The position numbers and the translations under genes are program-made. From Nymphaea colorata (lineage: Eukaryota; Streptophyta; Magnoliopsida; Nymphaeales; Nymphaeaceae): DNA of 35,091 bases. The stretch spans positions 1 through 35,091 of the forward strand of contig NW_022205091.1 of the NCBI RefSeq assembly GCF_008831285.2, written 5' to 3'. Shown piece by piece: positions 24,207-35,091 of the stretch (its first letter is position 1; each line of letters opens with the position of its first letter). Below the pieces are notes generated by a model. The model worked only from the letters and a program-made list of their open reading frames with translations, searched no databases and was not told where the DNA came from.

Positions 24207-26466
24207 TTAAGCACATTCAATTAAATTACAAGTGAAACACATTAGGTTAACTATATGACACCAAATGAATCACTTGTTAAGGACATCCGTATTAAGAATC
24301 ATTATAAATGTAACAACTAGTGAAACACATTAGGTAAACCATAAGACACCAAATGAATCACTCGAATCTCATTCATTTTCATACAACTTGTGATTTCGAT
24401 CTACTAAATCATTTAATATAGATGTAACAACAAGTTAAACACATTCAATTAAGCATGCATGATCATATGAATCATTTAAATCTCACTTGTATTGGTACGA
24501 ACGGTGATTTCAATCCTTTAGATCGTTCACTAGATGAAAAAATAATATGAAATACATGAACTTGTGATTTCAATCATTTAGATCGTGCACTATAGTTGTA
24601 ACAATAAATTCAACTCATCGATAATACACGCGTTTGTATCCACATGAACATGTGATTTCAATCATTTAAATCATTCATTATATATTATCCAAACGAACTT
24701 CTGGTATCAAAGCCACTAGGTCATTCTATACGAAGTAAGAAATGGTCACGCACATTCAATTAAATACAAGTGATCAATTATATGTAATAACAAGTGAAAA
24801 TGAATCACTTAATCTCTCAATTAAATATAAGTGATCAAATATATGTAATAACAAGTGAAACACATTAGGTTACTTACAAGACACCAAATGAATCACTCCA
24901 ATATCATTCATTTTCATACAAACCTATGATTTAATCTACTAAATCATTTAATATAGACGTAACAACAAGTTAAGCACATTCAATTACGTATGTGTGATAA
25001 AATGAATCACTTAAATCCCACTCGTATTGATACGAACTTGTGATTTCAATTCCTTACATCGATCACCATAGATGTAAGAACTAGTTCAACTTATTGAACT
25101 AACTACAAGGGATCAAACTAATGCATAGGTCTCCTTTATATCCATACAAACTTGTAAGTTTTAATCATTTAAATCATTGATCAAAGATGTAATAACAAGT
25201 GAAACACAATAGGTTAACTACAAGACACCAAATGAATCACTCGAATCTCATTCATTTTCGCACAAACTTGTGATTTCAATCTACTAAATCATTTATTATA
25301 GACGTAACAACAAGTTAAACACATTCAATTAAGTATGCATGATTATATGAATCACTTAAATCTCACTTGTATTCGTACGAACATGTGATTTCAATCCTTT
25401 AGAACGTTCCTATAGATGTAACAACAAATTCAACTCATCGGACTAACTACACGTGTACAAATATAGTGACTTCAACCATTTGTATCCATATAAACTTGTG
25501 ATTTCAACCATTTAAATCATTCATTATAGATGTAATAACAAGTGAAATACATTAGATTAACTATAAGGGACCAATATAGTGACTTGACTCTCATTCATTT
25601 CCAAACGGACTTCTTTTTTCAAGCCACTAAGTCATTCTATACGTATGTAACAAATGGTTACGCACATTCAATTAAATATAAGTTATCAAATGTATGTAAG
25701 AACAAGTAAAAATGAATCACATAATCTCTCGATTAAACATAAGTGATCAAATGTATGTAATAACAAGTGAAACACATTAAGTTACCTGTAAGACACCAAA
25801 TGAATCACTCGAATCCCATTCATTTTCATATAAACCTATGATTTGAATTTACTAAATCATTTAATATAAACGTAACAACAAGTTAAGTACATTCAATTAA
25901 ATATGCGTGATCAATTGAATCACTTAAATCCCACTCGTATTGATGTGAACTTGTGCATCGATCACTATAGATGTAACAACATGTTCAACTTATCGTACAA
26001 ACTAGAAAGGATCAAACTAATGCATAGGTCTCCTTTATATCCATATAAACTTGTGAGTTTTAATTATTTAAATCATTGATCATGGATGTAATAACATGTG
26101 AAACACGTTAGGTTAACTATAAGACACCAAATGAATCACTCGAATCACATTCATTTTCATACAAACTTGTGATTTCAGTTCACTTAATCAAGCAACATGG
26201 ATGTAACAATAAGTTAAGCACATTCAATTAAGTATGTGTGATCATTTGAATCACTTAAATCGCACTTGTATTGATACGAACTTGTAATTTCAATCCTTTA
26301 GATCGTGCACTATAGTCGTACCAATACGAGTCAGATTTAAGTGATTCATATGATCACGCATACTTTATTGAATGTACTTGACTTATTGTTATATCCATGT
26401 TAAATGATTTAGTAGATTGAAATCACAGGCTTGCATGAAAATGAATGAGATTTGAGTGATTCATTT
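24178..26466 (+). repeat. HOR unit 6, short type with a different join (2289 bp)
   Basis: It has about the same net loss as unit 5, but the join at about 24530-24558 is different and filled with non-satellite-like bases (tagatgaaaaaataatatg). The rest of the unit follows unit 5 closely and ends in the inverted dimer 26318-26495. Confidence 0.85.
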
Positions 26467-26495
26467 GGTGCCCTATTGTTAACCTAATTCACTTG
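26318..26495 (-). repeat. Inverted C-A dimer, copy 8
   Basis: By eye identical or nearly so to the copy at 24029-24206. Confidence 0.93.
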
Positions 26496-27340
26496 TTAAG
26501 CACATTCAATTAAATTACAAGTGAAACACATTAGGTTAACTATATGACACCAAATGAATCACTTGTTAAGGACATCCGTATTAAGAATCATTATAAATGT
26601 AACAACTAGTGAAACACATTAGGTAAACCATAAGACACCAAATGAATCACTCGAATCTCATTCATTTTCATACAAACTTGTGATTTCGATCTACTAAATC
26701 ATTTAATATAGATGTAACAACAAGTTAAACACATTCAATTAAGCATGCATGATCATATGAATCATTTAAATCTCACTTGTATTGGTACGAACGCGTGATT
26801 TCAATCCTTTAGATCGTTCACTATAGATGTAACAACAAATTCAACTCATCGGACTAATTACACGCATTCAAAGTAATGCATAGATCCCATTTGTATCCAT
26901 ATGAACTTGCGATTTCAATCATTTAAATCATTCATTATAGATGTAATAACAAGTGAAATACACTAGATTAACTGTAAGGGACCAACTTAATGACCTGACT
27001 CTCATTCATTTCCAAACGAACTTCTTATTTCAAGCCACTAAGTCATTCTATACGTATGTAACAAATGGCTACGCACACTCAATTAAATATATTGATCAAA
27101 TATATGTAATAACAAGTGAAAATGAATCATTTAATCTCTCAATTAAATATATGTGATCAAATATATGTAATAACAAGTGAAACATATTAGGTTACCTACA
27201 AGACACCAAATGAATCACTCAAATCTCATTCATTTCCATACAAACCTATGATTTCAATATACTAAATCATTTAATATAGACGTAACAACAAGTTAAGCAC
27301 ATTCAATTAAGTATGCGTGATCAAATGAATCACTTAAATC

Positions 27341-27362
27341 TCACTCGTATCGAGACGAGTGA
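27341..27362. repeat. Fold-back in the A monomer of long units (example)
   Basis: tcactcgt and acgagtga form an 8-bp stem around six bases. The following stretch (gatttagtgtgcgtatgg and on) reads, in reverse complement, like satellite words (tttgtatccatacgcac), so a short inversion of about 45 bp replaced the end of this A monomer. It is found only in long units and in the block copied from unit 1 (near 5676, 8820, 10267, 19630, 27341, 30339). Confidence 0.8.
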
Positions 27363-28689
27363 TTTAGTGTGCGTATGGATACAAATGAATGAGATGTAAC
27401 AACATGTTCAACTTATTGAACAAACTACAAGGGATCAAACTAAACTAATCCATAGGTCTCCTTTACATCCATATAAACTTGTGAGTTTTTATCGTTTAAA
27501 TCGTTGATCATAGATTCATAACGAGTGAAACACATTAGGTTAATTATAAGACACCAAATGAATCACTCAAATCTCATTTATTTTCACACAAACTTGTGAT
27601 TTGAATTCACTTAATCTAGCAATATGGATGTAACAACAAGTTAAGCACATTCAATTAAGTATGTGTGATCATTTGAATCACTTAAATCGCACTTGTATTG
27701 ATACGAACTTGTGATTTCAATCATTTAGATCGTGCACTATAGTTGTAACAATAAATTCAACTCATCGGACTAACTACACGCGTTTGTATCCACATGAACA
27801 TGTGATTTCAATCATTTAAATCATTCATTATATATGTATTCCAAACGAACTTCTGGTATCAAAGCCACTAGGTCATTCTATACGTAAGTAAGAAATGGTC
27901 ACGCACATTCAATTAAATACAAGTGATCAATTATATGTAATAACAAGTGAAAATGAATCACTTAATCTCTCAATTAAATATAAGTGATCAAATATATGTA
28001 ATAACAAGTGAAACACATTAGGTTACTTACAAGACACCAAATGAATCACTCCAATATCATTCATTTCATACAAACCTATGATTTTAATCTACTAAATCAT
28101 TTAATATAGACGTAACAACAAGTTAAGCACATTCAATTACGTATGTGTGATAAAATGAATCACTTAAATCCACTCGTATTGATACGAACTTGTGATTTCA
28201 ATTCCTTACATCGATCACCATAGATGTAAGAACTAGTTCAACTTATTGAACTAACTACAAGGGATCAAACTAATGCATAGTCTCCTTTATATCCATACAA
28301 ACTTGTAAGTTTTAATCATTAAATCATTGATCAAAGATGTAATAACAAGTGAAACACAATAGGTTAACTACAAGACACCAAATGAATCACTCGAATCTCA
28401 TTCATTTTCGCACAAACTTGTGATTTCAATCTACTAAATCATTTATTATAGACGTAACAACAAGTTAAACACATTCAATTAAGTATGCATGATTATATGA
28501 ATCACTTAAATCTCACTTGTATTCGTACGAACATGTGATTTCAATCCTTTAGAACGTTCCCTATAGATGTAACAACAAATTCAACTCATCGGACTAACTA
28601 CACGTGTACAATATAGTGACTTCACCATTTGTATCCATATAAACTTGTGATTTCAACATTAATCATTCATTATAGATGTAATAACAAGT

Positions 28690-28810
28690 GAAATACATTA
28701 GATTACTAAAGGACAATATATGCTTGACTCATTCATTTCAACGACTTCTTTTTTAAGATAAGTGATTCAATATATGTAATCAAGTGAAAACATTAATTAC
28801 CTGTAAGACA
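28690..28810 (+). other. Degraded patch inside HOR unit 7
   Basis: Compared with the matching parts of units 6 and 8, this patch has many one-base to several-base losses in a row and has lost most of a D block. Flanking sequence returns at once to near-identity. Local consensus failure or a real clustered deletion are both possible. Confidence 0.65.
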
Positions 28811-29326
28811 AATGAATCACTCGAATCCCATTTCATTTCATATAAACCTATGATTTGAATTTACTAATCTTTAATATAAACGTAACAACAAGTTAAGTAC
28901 ATTCAATTAAATATGCGTGATCAATTGAATCACTTAAATCCCACTCGTATTGATGTGAACTTGTGCATCGATCACTATAGATGTAACAACATGTTCAACT
29001 TATCGTACAAACTAGAAAGGATCAAACTAATGCATAGGTCTCCTTTATATCCATATAAACTTGTGAGTTTTAATTATTTAAATCATTGATCATGGATGTA
29101 ATAACATGTGAAACACATTAGGTTAACTATAAGACACCAAATGAATCACTCGAATACATTCATTTTCATACAAACTTGTGATTTCAGTTCACTTAATCAA
29201 GCAACATGGATGTAACAATAAGTTAAGCACATTCAATTAAGTATGTGTGATCATTTGAATCACTTAAATCGCACTTGTATTGATACGAACTTGTAATTTC
29301 AATCCTTTAGATCGTGCACTATAGTC

Positions 29327-29504
29327 GTACCAATACGAGTCAGATTTAAGTGATTCATATGATCACGCATACTTTATTGAATGTACTTGACTTATTGTTA
29401 TATCCATGTTAAATGATTTAGTAGATTGAAATCACAGGCTTGCATGAAAATGAATGAGATTTGAGTGATTCATTTGGTGCCCTATTGTTAACCTAATTCA
29501 CTTG
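29327..29504 (-). repeat. Inverted C-A dimer, copy 9
   Basis: By eye identical or nearly so to the copy at 24029-24206. Confidence 0.93.
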
Positions 29505-32500
29505 TTAAGCACATTCAATTAAATTACAAGTGAAACACTTAGGTTAACTATATGACACCAAAGAATCACTTGTTAAGGACATCCGTATTAAGATCATTAT
29601 AAATGTAACAACTAGTGAAACACATTAGGTAAACCATAAGACACCAAATGAATCACTCGAATCTCATTCATTTTCATACAAACTTGTGATTTCGATCTAC
29701 TAAATCATTTAATATAGATGTAACAACAAGTTAAACACATTCAATTAAGCATGCATGATCATATGAATCATTTAAATCTCACTTGTATTGGTACGAACGC
29801 GTGATTTCAATCCTTTAGATCGTTCACTATAGATGTAACAACAAATTCACTCATCGGACTAATTACACGCATTCAAAGTAATGCATAGATCCCATTTGTA
29901 TCCATATGAACTTCGATTTCAATCTTTAAATCATTCATTATAGATGTAATAACAAGTGAAATACACTAGATTAACTATAAGGGACCAACTTAATGACCTG
30001 ACTCTCATTCATTTCAAACGAACTTCTTATTTCAAGCCACTAAGTCTTCTATACGTATGTAACAAATGGCTACGCACACTCAATTAAATATATTGATCAA
30101 ATATATGTAATAACAAGTGAAAATAATCATTTAATCTCTCAATTAAATATATGTGATCAAATATATGTAATAACAAGTGAAACATATTAGGTTACCTACA
30201 AGACACCAAATCAATCACTCAAATCTCATTCATTTCCATACAAACCTATGATTTCAATATACTAAATCATTTAATATAGACGTAACAACAAGTTAAGCAC
30301 ATTCAATTAAGTATGCGTGATCAAATAATCACTTAAATCTCACTCGTATTGAGACGAGTGATTTAGTGTGCATATGGATACAAATGAATGAGATGTAACA
30401 ACATGTTCAACTTATTGAACAAACTACAAGGGATCAAACTAAACTAATCCATAGGTCTCCTTACATCCATATAAACTTGTGAGTTTTTATCGTTTAAATC
30501 GTTGATCATAGATGTCATAACGAGTGAAACACATTAGGTTAATTATAAGACACCAAATGAATCACTCAAATCTCATTTATTTTCACACAAAACAATATGG
30601 ATGTAACAACAAGTTAGCACATTCATTAAGTATGTGTGATCATTTGAATCACTTAAATGCACTTGTATTGATACGAACTTGTGATTTCAATCATTTAGAT
30701 CGTGCACTATAGTTGTAACAATAAATTCAACTCATCGGACTAACTACACGCGTTTGTATCCACATGAACATGTGATTTCAATCATTAAATCATTCATTAT
30801 ATATGTATTCCAAACGAACTTCTGGTATCAAAGCCACTAGGTCATTCTATACGTAAGTAAGAAATGGTCACGCACATTCAATTAAATACAAGTGATCAAT
30901 TATATGTAATAACAAGTGAAATGAATCACTTAATCTCTCAATTAAATATAAGTGATCAAATATATGAATAACAAGTGAAACACATTAGGTTACTTACAAG
31001 ACACCAATGAATCACTCCAATATCATTCATTTTCATACAAACCTATGATTTTAATCTACTAAATCATTTAATATAGACGTAACAACAAGTTAAGCACATT
31101 CAATTACGTATGTGTGATAAAATGAATCACTTAAATCCACTCGTATTGATACGAACTTGTGATTTCAATTCCTTACATCGATCACCATAGATGTAAGAAC
31201 TAGTTCAACTTATTGAACTAACTACAAGGGATCAAACTAATGCATAGGTCTCCTTTATATCCATACAAACTTGTAAGTTTTAATCATTTAAATCATTGAT
31301 CAAAGATGTAATAACAAGTGAAACACAATAGGTTAACTACAAGACACCAAATGAATCACTCGAATCTCATTCATTTTCGCACAAACTTGTGATTTCAATC
31401 TACTAAATCATTTATTATAACGTAACAACAAGTTAAACACATTCAATTAAGTATGCATGATTATATGAATCACTTAAATCTCACTTGTATTCGTACAAAC
31501 ATGTGATTTCAATCCTTTAGAACGTTCCCTATAGATGTAACAACAAATTCAACTCATCGGACTAACTACACGTGTACAAATATAGTGACTTCAACCATTT
31601 GTATCCATATAAACTTGTGATTTCAACCATTTAAATCATTCATTATAGATGTAATAACAAGTGAAATACATTAGATAACTATAAGGGACCAATATAGTGA
31701 CTTGACTCTCATTCATTTCCAAACGGGACTTCTTTTTCAAGCCACTAAGTCATTCTATACGTATGTAAAAATGGTTACGCACATTCAATTAAATATAAGT
31801 TATCAAATGTATGTAAGAACAAGTAAAAATGAATCACATAATCTCTCGATTAAACATAAGTGATCAAATGTATGTAATAACAAGTGAAACACATTAAGTT
31901 ACCTGTAAGACACCAAATGAATCACTCGAATCTCATTCATTTTCATATAAACCTATGATTTGAATTTACTAAATCATTTAATATAAACGTAACAACAAGT
32001 TAAGTACATTCAATTAAATATGCGTGATCAATTGAATCACTTAAATCCCACTCGTATTGATGTGAACTTGTGCATCGATCACAACATGTTCAACTTATCG
32101 TACAAACTAGAAAGGATCAAACTAATGCATAGGTCTCCTTTATATCCATATAAACTTGTGAGTTTTAATTATTTAAATCATTGATCATGGATGTAATAAC
32201 ATGTGAAACACGTTAGGTTAACTATAAGACACAAATGAATCACTCGAATCACATTCATTTTCATACAAACTTGTGATTTCAGTTCACTTAATCAAGCAAC
32301 ATGATGTAACAATAAGTTAAGCACATTCAATTAAGTATGTGTGATCATTTGAATCACTTAAATCGCACTTGTATTGATACAACTTGTAATTTCAATCCTT
32401 TAGATCGTGCACTATAGTCTACCAATACGAGTCAGATTTAAGTGATTCATATGATCACGCATACTTTATTGAATGTACTTGACTTATTGTTATATCCATG

Positions 32501-32567
32501 TTAAATGATTTAGTAGATTGAAATCACAGGCTTGCATGAAAATGAATGAGATTTGAGTGATTCATTT
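29476..32567 (+). repeat. HOR unit 8, long type (3092 bp)
   Basis: This is a full long unit with the fold-back monomer near 30339-30361 and an inverted dimer at about 32420-32596. A small loss near 30590 (cacacaaaacaatatgg) removes the shared half of one C monomer. Confidence 0.88.
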
Positions 32568-32596
32568 GGTGCCCTATTGATAACCTAATTCACTTG
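32420..32596 (-). repeat. Inverted C-A dimer, copy 10
   Basis: Same module. It has lost one g at its start (tagtctacc) and shares ttgataacc with the copy at 18616. Confidence 0.9.
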
Positions 32597-35091
32597 TTAA
32601 GCACATTCAATTAAATACAAGTGAAACACATTAGGTTAACTATATGACACCAAATGAATCACTTGTTAAGGACATCCGTATTAAGAATCATTATAAATGT
32701 TACAACTAGTGAAACACATTAGGTAAACCATAAGACACCAATGAATCACTCGAATCTCATTCATTTTCATACAAACTTGTGATTTCGATCTACTAAATCA
32801 TTTAATATAAATGTAACTACAAGTTAAACACATTCAATTAAGCATGCATGATCATATGAATCATTTAAATCTCACTTGTATTGGTACGAACGCATGATTT
32901 CAATCCTTTAGATCGTTCACTATAGATGTAACAACAAATTCAACTCATCGGACTAATTACACGCATTGATACGAACTTGTGATTTCAATCATTTAGATCA
33001 TGCACTATAATTGTAACAATAAATTCAACTCATCGGACTAAATACACGCGTTTGTATCCACATGAACATGTGATTTCAAACATTTAAATCATTCATTATA
33101 TATGTATTCCAAAACGAACTTCTGGTATCAAAGCCACTAGGTCATTCTATACGCAAGTAGGAAATGGTCACGCCCATTCAATTAAATACAAGTGATCAAT
33201 TATATGTAATAACAAGTGAAAATGAATCACTTAATCTCTCAATTAAATATAAGTGATCGAATATATAGAATAACAAGTGAAACACATTAGGTTACTTACA
33301 AGACTCCAAATGAATCACTCCAATATCATTCATTTTCATACAAACCAATGATTTTAATCTACTAAATCATTTAATATAGACGTACCAACAAGTTAAGCAC
33401 ATTCAATTACGTATGTGTGATAAAATGAATCACTTAAATCCGACTCGTATTGATACGAACTTGTGATTTCAATTCCTCACATCGATCACCATAGATGTAA
33501 GAACTAGTTCAACTTATTGAAATAACTACAAGGGATCAAACTAATGCATAGGTCTCCTTTATATCCATACAAACTTGTAAGTTTTAATCATTTAAATCAT
33601 TGATCAAAGATGTAATAACAAGTGAAACACAATAGGTTAACTACAAGACACCAAATGAATCACTCGAATCTCATTCATTTTCGTACAAACTTGTGATTTC
33701 AATTACTAAATCATTTATTATAGACGTAACAACAAGTTAAACACATTCAATTAAGTATGCATGATTATATGAATCACTTAAATCTCACTGTATTCGTACG
33801 AACATGTGATTTCAATCCTTTAGAACGTTCTCTATAGATGTAATAACAAATTCAACTCATCGGACTAACTACACGTGTACAAATATAGTGACTTCAACCT
33901 TTTGTATACATATAAACTTGTGATTTCAACCATTTAAATCATTCATTATTGATGTAATAACAAGTGAAATACATTAGATTAACTATAAGGGACCAATATA
34001 GTGACTTGACTCTCATTCATTTCCAAACGGACTTCTTTTTCAAGCCACTAAGTCATTTTATACGTATATAACAAATGGTTACGCACATTCAATTAAACAT
34101 AAGTTATCAAATGTATGTAATAACAAGTAAAAATGAATCACATAATCTCTCGATTAAACATAAGTAATCAAATGTGTGTAATAACAAGTGAAACACATTA
34201 AGTTACTTTTAAGACACCAAATGAATCACTAGAATCCCATTCATTTTCATATAAACCTATGATTTGAATTTACTAAATCATTTAATATAATCGTAACAAC
34301 AAGTTAAGTACATTCAATTAAATATGCGTGATCAATTGAATCACTTAAATCCCACTCGTATTGATGTGAACTTGTGCATAGGTCTCCTTTATATCCATAT
34401 AAACTTGTGAGTTTAAATTATTTAAATCATTGATCATGGATGTAATAACATGTGAAACACGTTAGGTTAACTATAAGACACCTAATGAATCACTCGAATC
34501 ACATTCATTTTCATACAAACTTGTGATTTCAATTTACTAAATCATTTATTATAGACGTAACAACAAGTTAAACACATTCAATTAAGTATGCATGATTATA
34601 TGAATCACTTAAATCTCACCTGTATTCGTACGAACATGTGATTTCAATCCTTTAGAACGTTCTCTATAGATGTAATAACAAATTCAACTCATCGGACTAA
34701 CTACACGTGTAACAAATATAGTGACTTCAACCTTTTGTATACATATAAACTTGTGATTTCAACCATTTAAATCATTCATTATTGATGTAATAACAAGTGA
34801 AATACATTAGATTAACTATAAGGGACCAATATGGTGACTTGACTCTCATTCATTTTCAAACGGACTTCTTTTTTCAAGCCACTAAGTCATTTTTATACGT
34901 ATATAACAAATGGTTACGCACATTCAATTAAACATAAGTTATCAAATGTATGTAATAACAAGTAAAAATGAATCACATAATCTCTCGATTAAACATAAGT
35001 AATCAAATGTGTGTAATAACAAGTGAAACACATTAAGTTACTTTAAGACACCAAATGAATCACTAGAATCCCATTCATTTTCATATAAACC
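32568..35091 (+). repeat. HOR unit 9, short type, cut by the window end
   Basis: The short-type join lies near 32964-32968 (acacgcattgatacg), the same as in unit 5. A second join at 34375-34379 (tgcat shared by both sides) deletes the start of a B monomer. A tandem duplication at an offset of about 833 bp follows. No inverted dimer is reached before the end. Confidence 0.85.
34518..35091 (+). repeat. Tandem duplicate of about 33685-34258
   Basis: The text from about 34518 repeats the text from about 33685 at an offset of about 833 bp. Both copies share variants seen nowhere else in the array: ccttttgtatacat, cattattgatgtaataac, aatgtgtgtaataac, aatcactagaatccc. The first copy differs only by small indels. 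Confidence 0.85.

Larger units (their letters stand above)
26467..29475 (+). repeat. HOR unit 7, long type (3009 bp)
   Basis: This is a useful reference unit in its first two thirds. A degraded stretch at about 28690-28810 has lost most of the third D block and many single bases, which explains why it is shorter than other long units. The fold-back monomer lies at 27341-27362. Confidence 0.88.
4790..35091 (+). repeat. Satellite array of ~115-bp monomers in ~3.1-kb higher-order repeats
   Basis: About 30.3 kb is built from variants of one monomer. Nearly every monomer carries an aacttgtgatttcaatc-type box and ends in a gatgtaacaacaag-type box. The other half differs by class: A has cacattcaattaagtatg; B has ttcaactcatcggactaac or gggatcaaactaatgcatag; C has gacaccaaatgaatcact; C' has gggaccaatatagtgactt. 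Classes run C-A-B, with C starts spaced 335-346 bp (6342, 6688, 7030). A C'-D block closes sub-repeats of 840 and 900 bp (D starts at 5393, 6233, 7133). About three and a half sub-repeats plus an inverted dimer make the HOR. The array continues past the right edge. No transposon or gene interrupts it. A centromeric or pericentromeric role is possible but not shown. Confidence 0.97.

Noticed and set aside
4790-35091. CRISPR array
   Set aside because: Repeats are about 115 bp, contiguous and variable, without unique spacers of uniform length, in a plant-like setting.
4790-35091. CENP-B-box-like or telomere-type repeats
   Set aside because: No CENP-B-box-like motif and no TTTAGGG-type runs were seen.

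Overview
The window looks like nuclear DNA of a flowering plant. It is A+T-rich, contains no intact gene that I can recognise, carries decayed plant-type LINE and Ty1/copia fragments on the left, and is then filled for about 30.3 kb by one satellite array that runs off the right edge. The species cannot be named from the sequence alone. The setting resembles pericentromeric or other heterochromatic satellite DNA, but no chromosomal landmark proves this.

Left flank (1-4790). A 5'-truncated, frameshifted LINE 3' end (1003-1808, plus strand) sits between perfect 20-bp target-site duplications (983-1002 and 1809-1828). Residual protein matches the C-terminal end of plant LINE ORF2: an AYSLLQ segment, a CPLC zinc-finger (zf-RVT) segment and a WGIWNSRN segment. 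A wreck of a copia polyprotein follows on the minus strand (about 3590-4740): the GAG-pre-integrase HHCC finger and the integrase core and C-terminal part. It has several frameshifts, and a stop codon stands where the integrase catalytic Glu should be. No gag, protease, reverse transcriptase or RNase H was found.

Satellite array (about 4790-35091). The basic unit is about 115 bp. Three main monomer classes (A, B, C) share a common half and follow one another as C-A-B. A variant C' and a D block made of two truncated monomers (48 + 61 bp) join them in a sub-repeat of about 0.84-0.90 kb. These sub-repeats, plus one inverted dimer of about 178 bp, form a super-repeat (higher-order repeat, HOR) of about 3.0-3.15 kb. 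Using the word ggtgccctattg as the phase mark, nine marks occur, at 4797, 7952, 16716, 18764, 21868, 24178, 26467, 29476 and 32568. Units are either long (3.0-3.15 kb) or short (about 2.3 kb, lacking one sub-repeat of about 0.82 kb); one short unit has lost two more monomers. The 7952-16715 interval is a mosaic of partial duplications and a scrambled block.

How the parts relate. Nothing here works as an operon or pathway. The interest lies in array architecture: a satellite HOR that carries its own inverted dimer, so that every period contains an imperfect palindrome with arms of about 175-190 bp; smaller hairpins inside monomers; an edge copy that keeps a perfect stem lost from all internal copies; and shared junctions and private variants that let local duplication history be read. 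The short ORFs that recur in the array are satellite sequence in an open frame, not genes.
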